Assembly (NCBI RefSeq): GCF_949987535.1
Contig: NC_080074.1
Location: 29,597,478 to 29,661,477 of the forward strand
DNA length: 64,000 bases
From: Balaenoptera acutorostrata
Lineage: Eukaryota > Chordata > Mammalia > Artiodactyla > Balaenopteridae
Direction: 5' to 3'
Of the stretch, positions 57,017 through 64,000 are shown in pieces (within the stretch, counting starts at the first letter, position 1; the number at the start of each line of letters is the position of its first letter). The notes below the pieces were generated by a model that was not told where the DNA came from, ran no database searches, and worked only from the letters and a program-made list of their open reading frames with translations. A program made the position numbers and the translations under genes.

Positions 57017-60000
57017 TTAGATTCCATATGTATATGTTAGCATACAGCATTTGTTTTTCACTTTCTGACTTACGTCACTCTGTATGACAGTCTCTAGGTC
57101 CATACATCTCACTACAAATAACTCAATTTCATTTCTTTTCATGGCTGAGTAATATTCCATTGTATATATGTGCCACATCTTCTTTATCCATTCATTCATT
57201 CTCAGGGTATATGCCCAGTAGTGGGATTGCTGGGGCATATGGTAGTTCTATTTTTAGTTTTTTAAGGAACCTACGTACTGTTCTCCATAGTGGCTGTATC
57301 AATTTACATTCCCACCAACAGTGCAAGAGGGTTCCCTTTTCTCCACTCCCTCTCCAGCATTTATTGTTTGTAGATTTTTTGATGATTGCCGTTCTGACTG
57401 GTGTGAGGTGATACCTCATTGTAGTTTTGATTTGCATTTCTCTAATGATTAGTGATGTTGAGCATCCTTTCATGTGTTTGTTGGCAATCTGTATATCTTC
57501 TTTGGAGAAATGTCTATTTAGATCTTCTGCCCATTTTTGGATTGGGTTGTTTGTTTTTTTGATATTTAGCTGCATGAGCTGCTTGTACATTTTGGAGATT
57601 AATCCTTTGTCAGTTGCTTCATTTGCAAATATTTTCTCCCATTCTGAGGGTTGTCTTTTTGTCTTGTTTATGGTTTCCTTTGCTGTGCAAGAGCTTTTAA
57701 GTTTCATTAGATCCCATTTGTTTATTTTTGTATTTATTACCATTTCTTTAGGAGGCGGGTGAAAAAGGATCTTGCTATGATTTATGTCATACAGTGTTCT
57801 GCCTATGTATTCCTCTAAGAGTTTTATAGTGTCTGGCCTTGCATTTAGGTCTTTAATCCATTTTGGTTTATTTTTTTGTATAGTGTTAGGGAGTGTTCTA
57901 ATTTCATTCTTTTACATGTAGCTGTCCAGTTTTCCCAGCACTACTTATTGAAGAGGCTGTCTTTTCTCCATTGTATATTCTTGCCTCCTATGTCAAAGAT
58001 AAGGTGACCATATGTGTGTGGGTTTATCTCTGGGCTTTCTATCCTGTTCCATTGATCTATATTTCTGTTTTTGTGCCAGTACTGTACTGTCTTGACTACT
58101 GTAGGTTTGTAGTATAGTCTGAAGTCAGGGAGCCTGATTCCTCCAGCTCCTTTTTTTTCTTTCTTAAGATTGCTCTGGCTATTCGGGGTCTTTTGTGTTT
58201 CCATACAAATTGTGAAATTTTTTGTTCTAGTTCTGTGAAAAATGCCAGTGGTAGTTTGATAGGGATTGCATTGAATCTGTAGATTGCTTTGGGTAGTAGA
58301 GTCATTTCCACAATATTGATTCTTCAAATCCAAGAACTTGGTATATCTCTCCATCTGTTTGTATCATCTTTAATTTCTTTCATCAGTGTCTTATAGTTTT
58401 CTGCATACAGGTCTTTTGTCTCCTTAGGTAGGTTTATTCCTAGGTATTTTATTCTTTTTGTTGCAATGGTAAATGGGAGTATTTCCTTAATTTCTCTTTC
58501 AGATTTTTCATCATTAGTGTATAAGAATGCAAGAGATTTCTGTGCATTAAATTTGTATCCTGCTACTTTACCAAATTCATTGATTTGCTCTAGTAGTTTT
58601 CTCGTAGCATCTTTAGGATTCTCTATGTATAATGTCATGTCATCTGCAAACAGTGACAGCTTTGCTTCTTCTTTTCCAGTTTGGTTTCCTTTTATTTCTT
58701 TTTCTTCTCTGATTGCTGTGGCTAGGACTTCCAAAACTATGTTGAATCATAGTGGTGAGAGTGGGCAACCTTGTCTTGTTCCTGATGGTAGTGGAAATGG
58801 TTTCAGTTTTTCACCACTGAGAACAATGTTGGCTGTGGGTTTGTCATATATGGCCTTTATTGTGTTGAGGAAAGTTCCCTCTATGCCTACTTTCTGGAGG
58901 GGTTTTATCATAAATGGGTGTTGAATTTTGTCAAAAGCTTTTTTTTTGCATCTATTGAGATGATGATATGATTTTTCTCCTTCTATTTGTTAATATGGTG
59001 TATCACATTGATTGATTTGCATATATTGAAGAATCCTTGCATTCCTGAATAAACCACACTTGATCATGATATATGATCCTTTTAATGTGCTGTGGGATTG
59101 TGTTTGCTAGTATTTTGTTGAGGATTTTTGCATCTATGTTCATCAGTGATATTAGCCTGTAGTGTTGTTTCTTTGTGACATCTTTGTCTGGTTTTGGTAT
59201 CAGGGTGATGGTGGCCTCGTAGAATGAGTTTGGGATTGTTCTTCCCTTTGCTATATTTTGGAAGAGTTTGAGAAGGATAGGTGTTAGCTCTTCTCTAAAT
59301 GTTTGACGGAATTCACCTGTGAAGCCATCTGGTCCTGGACTTTTGTTTGTTGGAAGATTTTTAATCACAGTTTCAATGTCAGTGCTTGTGACTGGTCTGT
59401 TTATATTTTCTATTTCTTCCTTGTTCAGTCTCGGAAGGTTGTGCTTTTCTAAGAATTTTTCCACTTCTCCAAGTTGTCCATTTTAGTGGCATATAGTTGC
59501 TTGCAGTGATCTCTCATGATCTTTTGTATTTCTGCAGTGTCAGTTGTTACTTCTTCTTTTTCATTTCCAATTCTATTGACTTGAGTCTTCTCTCTTTTTT
59601 TCTTGATGAGTCTGGATAATGGTTTATCAATTTTCTTTATCTTCTCAAAGACCAGCTTTTGGTTTTATTGATCTTTGCTATCGTTTCCTTCATTTCTTTT
59701 TCATTTATTTCTGGTCTGATTTTATGATTTCTTTCCTTCTGCTAACTTTGGGTTTTTTTGTTCTTCTTTCTCTAATTGCTTTAGGTGTAAGGTTAGGTTG
59801 ATTATTTGAGATGTTTCTTGTTTCTTGAGGTACGATTGTATTGCTACAAACTTCCCTCTTTGAACTGCTTTTTCTGCATATGATAGGTTTTGGGTCATCG
59901 TGTTTTCATTGTCATTTGTTTCTAGGTATTTTTTTATTTCCTCTTTGATTTCTTCAGTGATCTCTTGGTTATTAAGTAGTGTATTGTTTAGCCTCCATGT

Positions 60001-61113
60001 GTTTATATTTTTTACAGATTTTTTCCTGTAATTGATATCTAGTCTCATAGCATTGTGGTCAGAAAACGTACCTGATTCGATTTCACTTTTCTTGAATTTA
60101 CCAAGGCTTGATTTGTGACCCATGATATGATCTATCCTGGAGAATGTTCCATGAGCACTTGAGAAGAAAGTGTATTCTGTTTTTGGGTGGAATGTCCTAT
60201 AAATATCAACTAAGTCCATCTTGTTTAATGCATCTTTTTTTTTTTTTTTTTTTAAATTAATTTTTTTTTTTTTTAAAGGATTTTCTTATTTATTTATTTA
60301 TTTATTTATTTATTTTTTGGCTGTGTTGGGTCTTCGGTTCGTGCGAGGGCTTTCTCCAGTTGCGGCAAGCGGGGGCCACTCTTCATCGCGGTGCGGGGAC
60401 CGCTCTTCATCGCGGTGCGCGGGCCTTTCTCTATCGCGGCCCCTCCCGTCACGGGGCACAGGCTCCAGACGCGCAGGCTCAGCAATTGTGGCTCACGGGC
60501 CCAGCTGCTCCGTGGCATGTGGGATCTTCCCAGACCAGGGCTCGAACCCGTGTCCCCTGCATTAGCAGGCAGATTCTCAACCACTGCGCCACCAGGGAAG
60601 CCCTAATGCATCTTTTAAAGCTTGTGTTTCCTTATTTATTTTCATTTTGCTTGATCTGTCCATTGGTGAAAGTGGGGTGTTAACGTCCCCTACTATGATT
60701 ATGTTACTGTTGATTTCCCCTTTTATGGCTGTTAGCATTTGTCTTATGTATTGAGCTGGTCCTATGTTGGGTGCATAAATATTTACAATTGTTATGTCTT
60801 CTCGGATTGGTTCCTTGATCATTATCTAGTGTCCTTCTATGTCTCTTGTAATAGTCTTTATTTTAAAGTCTATTTTGTCTGATATGAGAAGTGCTACTCC
60901 AGCTTTCTTTTGATTTCCATTTACATGGAATATCTTTTTCCATCCCTTCACTTTCAGTCTGTATGTGTTCCTAGGTTTGAAGTGGGTCTCTTGTAGACAG
61001 CATATATATGGGTCTTGTTTTTGTATCCATTCACCCAGTCTATGTCTTTTGGTTGGAGCATTTAATCCATTTACATTTAAGTTAGTTATTGATATGTATG
61101 TTCCTATTACCAT
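57017..61113 (-). pseudogene. L1 ORF2 (endonuclease-reverse transcriptase), broken
   Basis: It starts at the methionine near 61113 with an endonuclease N-terminus (ITNLNVNGLNAPTKRHR, then LQETHF). The endonuclease continues with IIVGDVNTPLSPMD near 60680 and, across the SINE, ends with a SDHNAMRLDIN block near 60040. The reverse-transcriptase palm motif FADD is intact at 58639-58650. The C-terminal end ([19 protein letters not shown]) stops at 57017. The product would make the cDNA for retrotransposition. Frames change at least six times (pieces at 57192-57743, 57941-58354, 58324-58734, 59003-59464, 59722-60219 and 60577-61113), so no protein is made. Net of the SINE, the length is close to the usual ORF2. 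Confidence 0.93.
60239..60603 (-). mobile_element. CHR-type tRNA-derived SINE inserted in L1 ORF2
   Basis: On the minus strand GGGCTTCCCTGGTGGCGCAG opens the tRNA part; the B box complement AGGGCTCGAACCCGTG lies near 60537. The tail is long: (AAAT)n at 60285-60317, then two poly-T blocks with TTAAATTAATT and AAAGGATTTTC between them. A 13-bp duplication TAATGCATCTTTT lies at 60226-60238 and 60604-60616. A CTCTTCATCGCGGTGCG block is duplicated (near 60378 and 60402). It splits the L1 endonuclease region. Confidence 0.95.
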
Positions 61114-61171
61114 TTTCTTAATTGTTTTGGGTTTCTTATTGTAGATCTTTTCCTTCTCTTGTGTTTCTTGC

Positions 61172-62100
61172 CTAGAGAAGTTCCTTTAGCATTTGCTGTA
61201 AAGCTGGTTTGGTGGTGCTGAATTCTCTTAGCTTTTGCTTGTCTGTAAAGGTTTTTTTTTTTTTTTTTTTGTAAAGGTTTTAATTTCTCCATCGAATCTA
61301 AATGAGATCCTTGCTGGGTCGAGTAATCTTGGTTGTAGGTTTTTCCCTTTCATCACTTTAAATATGTCCTGCCACTCCCTTCTGGCTTGCAGAGTTTCTG
61401 CTGAAAGATCAGCTGTTAACCTTATCGGGATTCCCTTGTATGTTATTTGTTGTTTTTCCCTTGCTGCTTTTATATTTTTTCTTTGTATTTAATTTTTGAT
61501 AGTTTTATTAATATGTGTCTTGGCGTGTTTCTCCTTGGATTTATCCTGTGTGGGACTTTCTGTGCTTCCTGGACTTGATTGACTGTTTCCTTTCCCATAT
61601 TATGGAAGTTTTCAACTATAATCTCTTTAAATATTTTCTCAGTCCCTTTCGTTTTCTCTTCTTCTTTTGGGACCCCTATAGTTCGAATGTTGGTGCATTT
61701 AATGTCCCAGAGGTCTCTGAGACTGTCCTCAATTCTTTTCATTCTTGTTTCTTTATTCTGCTCTGTGGTAGTTATTTCCACTATTTTATCTTCCAAGTCA
61801 CTTGTCCGTTCTTTCTGCCTCAGTTATTCTGTTATTGATTCCTTCTAGAGAATTTTAAATTTCATTTATTGTGTTGTTCATCGTTGTTTGTTTTCTCTTT
61901 AGTTCTTCTAGCTTTAAATGTATTAAATATTTCTTGTATTTTCTCCATTCTATTTCCAAGATTTTGGATCATCTTTACTATCATTACTCTGGATTCTTTT
62001 TCTGGTAGACTGCCTATTTCCTCTTCATTTGTTTGGTCTGGTGGGTTTTCACCTTGCTCCTTCATCTTCTGTGTATTTCTCTATCTTCTCACTTTGCTTA
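61172..62100 (-). pseudogene. L1 ORF1 (RNA-binding protein), broken
   Basis: On the minus strand: an N-terminal charged piece (KEQGENPPDQTNEEEIGSLP, 61862-62065), a coiled-coil part, then an RRM-like domain (RTIGVPKEEEKTKGTEKIF, ENFHNMGKETVNQVQEAQK, 61470-61796), and a C-terminal piece ending at a stop near 61172-61174. The intact protein is a trimeric nucleic-acid chaperone for L1 RNA. Here the frame is lost at least twice, and a T-rich expansion lies at 61251-61270. The exact start is uncertain. Confidence 0.85.
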
Positions 62101-64000
62101 ACTTTTTGTGTTTGGGGTCTTCTTTTCTCAGGCTGCAGGTTCGTATTTCCGTTGTTTTTGGTGTCTGCCCCAGTGGGTAAGATTGTTTCAGTGAGCTGTG
62201 AAGACTTCCTGGTGGAGGGAACAGTGCCTGTGTTCTAGTGGATGAGGCTGGGTCTTGTCTTTCTGGTGGGCAGGATCACGTCTGTTGGTGTGTTTTGGGA
62301 TGTCTGTGAACTTGTTATGATTTTAGGCAGCCTCTCTGCTAATGGGTGGGGTTGTGTTACTGTCTTGCTAGTTTTTTGGCATAGGGTGTCCAGTACTTTA
62401 GCTTGCTGGCTGTTGAGTGGAGCTGGTTCTTAGCATTGAGATGGAGATCTCTGGGAGAGCTCTCACCGATTGACATTATGTGGGGCCAGGAGGTCTCTGG
62501 TGGTCCAATGTCCTGAACTGGACTCTCCCACCTCAGAGGCTCAGGCCTGACACCCGGCTAGAGCACCAAGACCCTGTCAGCCACACGGCTCAGAAGAAAA
62601 GGTAGAAAAAGAAAGAAAGAAAGAAAGAAAGAAAAAATAAAATAAAATACATAAAGTTACTAAAATTAAAAATTAAAAAAATATTATTAAAAATAAAATT
62701 TTTTAAGTAATTTTTAAGTAATAAAAAAAGAAAGAAAGAAGAGAGCAACAAAAGTAAAAAACAAATCCACCAATGATAACAAGCACTAAACACTATAGTA
62801 AAAAAAAAAAAAAAAAGGACAGACAGAACCCTAGGCCAAATGGTAAAAGGAAAGCTATACAGACAAAATCAAACAAAGAAGCATACACATACACACTCAC
62901 AAAAAGAGAAAAAGGAAGAAAAATATATATTAAAAAAATAGGAAGAGAGCAACCAAATCAATAAACAAATCTACCAGTGGTAATAAGCTCTAAATTCTAA
63001 ACTAAGATAAACATAAAACCAGAAACGAATTAGATGCAGAAAGCAAACCCCAAGTCTACAGTTGATCCCAAAGTCCACCGCCTCAATTTTGGGATGATTC
63101 ATTGTCTATTCATGTATTCCACAGATGCTGGGTACATCAAGTTGATTGTGGAGGTTTAATCCACTACTCCTGAGGCTGCTGGGAAAAATTTCCTTTTCTC
63201 TTCTTTGTTCACACAGCTCCAGGGGTTCAGCTTTGGGTTTGGCCCTGCCTCTGCGTGTAGGTTGCCTGAGGGCGTCTGTTCTTCGCCCAGACAGGACAGG
63301 TGTTAAAGGAGCGGCTGATAGGGGGCTCTGGCTCACTCAGGCCAGGGGGAGGGAGAGGTATGGGATGCGGGTTGAGCCTGTGGTGGCAGAGGATGGTGTG
63401 ACATCGCACCAGCCTGAGGCATGCCGTGTGTTCTCCCGGAGAGGTTGGCCCTGAATCATGGGACCCTGGCAATGGCAGGCTGCACAGGCTCCCTGGAGGG
63501 GAGGTGTGGATAATGACCTGTGCTTGCACACAAGCTTCTTGGTGGCTGCAGCAACAGCATTAGTGTTTCATGCCCGTCTATGGTGTCCACACTGATAGCC
63601 ATGGCTCATGCCCGTCTCTGGAGCTCATTTAGGCAGTGCTCTGTATCCCCTCTCCTTGCGCACCCCAAAACAATGGTCTCTTGCCTCTTAGGCAGATCCA
63701 GACTTTTTCCCGGACTCTCTCCATGCTAGCTGTGGCGCACTAGCCCCCTTCAGGCTGTGTTCACGCAGCCAACCCCAGTCCTCTCCCTGGGATCTGACCT
63801 CCAAAGCCCGAGCCTCAGCTCCCAGCCCCCACCCACCCCGGCGGGTGAGCAGACAAGCCTCTCAGGCTGGTGAGTGCTGGTCGGCAGCGATTCTCTGTGT
63901 GGGAATCTCTCCGATTTGCCCTCTGCACCCCTATTGCTGCACTCTCCTCCGTGGCTCCGAAGCTTCCCCCCACCCCGCCACACCCCGTCTCTGTCAGTGA
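62100..64000 (-). other. L1 5' UTR (partial)
   Basis: Upstream of ORF1 on the minus strand. It holds A-rich simple sequence at 62592-62960 and a GC-rich, CpG-bearing part at 63180-64000 (for example GGCGTCTGTTCTTCGCCC), as expected for the internal promoter region of an L1. Frames on both strands (up to 102 codons) have no domain. The true 5' end lies past the window. Confidence 0.7.
62592..62760. repeat. (AAAG)n / A-rich low-complexity tract
   Basis: GAAAGAAAGAAAGAAAGAAA units followed by AAAATAAAATAAAATAC and AT-rich sequence, then AAAGAAAGAAAG again. It lies within the L1 5' UTR. Confidence 0.9.

Larger units (their letters stand above)
56654..64000 (-). mobile_element. Near full-length L1 (cetartiodactyl lineage), 5' end beyond window
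   Basis: On the minus strand the element runs from a 5' UTR (62100-64000 and beyond) through ORF1 (about 62100-61172) and ORF2 (61113-57017) to a 3' UTR ending at a poly-T run (56654-56663). The 3' UTR shares CTATGCGGCTGCTTCCCACT and AGCACCGAGCTGATCTCCCT with the reverse complement of the L1 at 28.7-29.3 kb. Both ORFs are broken by frameshifts and stops, and a SINE lies in ORF2, so the copy is inactive. Total length in the window is about 7.3 kb, 378 bp of which is the SINE and its duplication. Confidence 0.95.

Noticed and set aside
63106..63983. Several overlapping 70-100-codon frames on both strands in GC-rich DNA
   Set aside because: They lie in the L1 5' UTR; GC-rich sequence has few stops, so open frames are expected by chance.

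Overview
The window looks like nuclear DNA from a whale or dolphin, or a close hippo/ruminant relative. Three tRNA-derived SINEs of the CHR type (shared by cetaceans, hippos and ruminants) lie at 19125-19419, 51722-52068 and 60239-60603. Each has a GGTTCGA-type B box, a poly-T left end (so they read on the minus strand) and a 13-15 bp target-site duplication. The young L1 3' ends (18245-18353, 28727-29268, 56654 onward) look like the cetacean/artiodactyl lineage. I saw no BovB or Bov-tA element, which favours a cetacean over a ruminant. The rest is ordinary old mammalian repeat content: MIR, L2, MER5A, MER20, Tigger1, MLT1 and ERV-L.

I found no host protein-coding gene, rRNA or functional tRNA. 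All open frames are short (under 185 codons). The longest lie in L1 ORF2, ORF1 and endogenous-retrovirus pol remnants. The window is therefore intergenic or intronic, and no operon or pathway can be described.

Layout. 0-9 kb: L2/MIR, two old L1 blocks on the minus strand, and an L2 split by a Tigger1 DNA transposon. 9-12 kb: two diverged direct copies of an LTR-like repeat, then unassigned AT-rich DNA. 12-17 kb: a decayed ERV-L provirus on the minus strand (gag, protease, reverse transcriptase, integrase remnants) with a MER20 and an L1 fragment inside or beside it. 18-20 kb: a tiny L1 insertion and a CHR SINE. 21-25.6 kb: a second ERV on the plus strand with a long 3' LTR, followed by part of an MLT1 LTR. 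28.7-29.9 kb: a young truncated L1 and an L2. 30-40 kb: an unusually transposon-poor stretch holding a CpG-richer segment (33.2-34.5 kb) with CTCF-, RFX-, NF-Y- and MEF2-like sites. 40.0-40.1 kb: a long G/C-rich inverted repeat. 40-56 kb: L2, MIR, MER5A, two MLT1A LTRs in opposite orientation, unclassified old repeats, and a possible conserved element near 49.4 kb. 56.65-64 kb: a nearly full-length, frame-broken L1 on the minus strand, with a SINE in its endonuclease region and a 5' end that runs past the window.

No new biological system is evident. The best leads are the hairpin with quadruplex potential at 40006-40110, the candidate regulatory island at 33.2-34.5 kb, and the SINE with an apparent 3' transduction at 19 kb. 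All repeat names are by-eye recognition; no database was searched.
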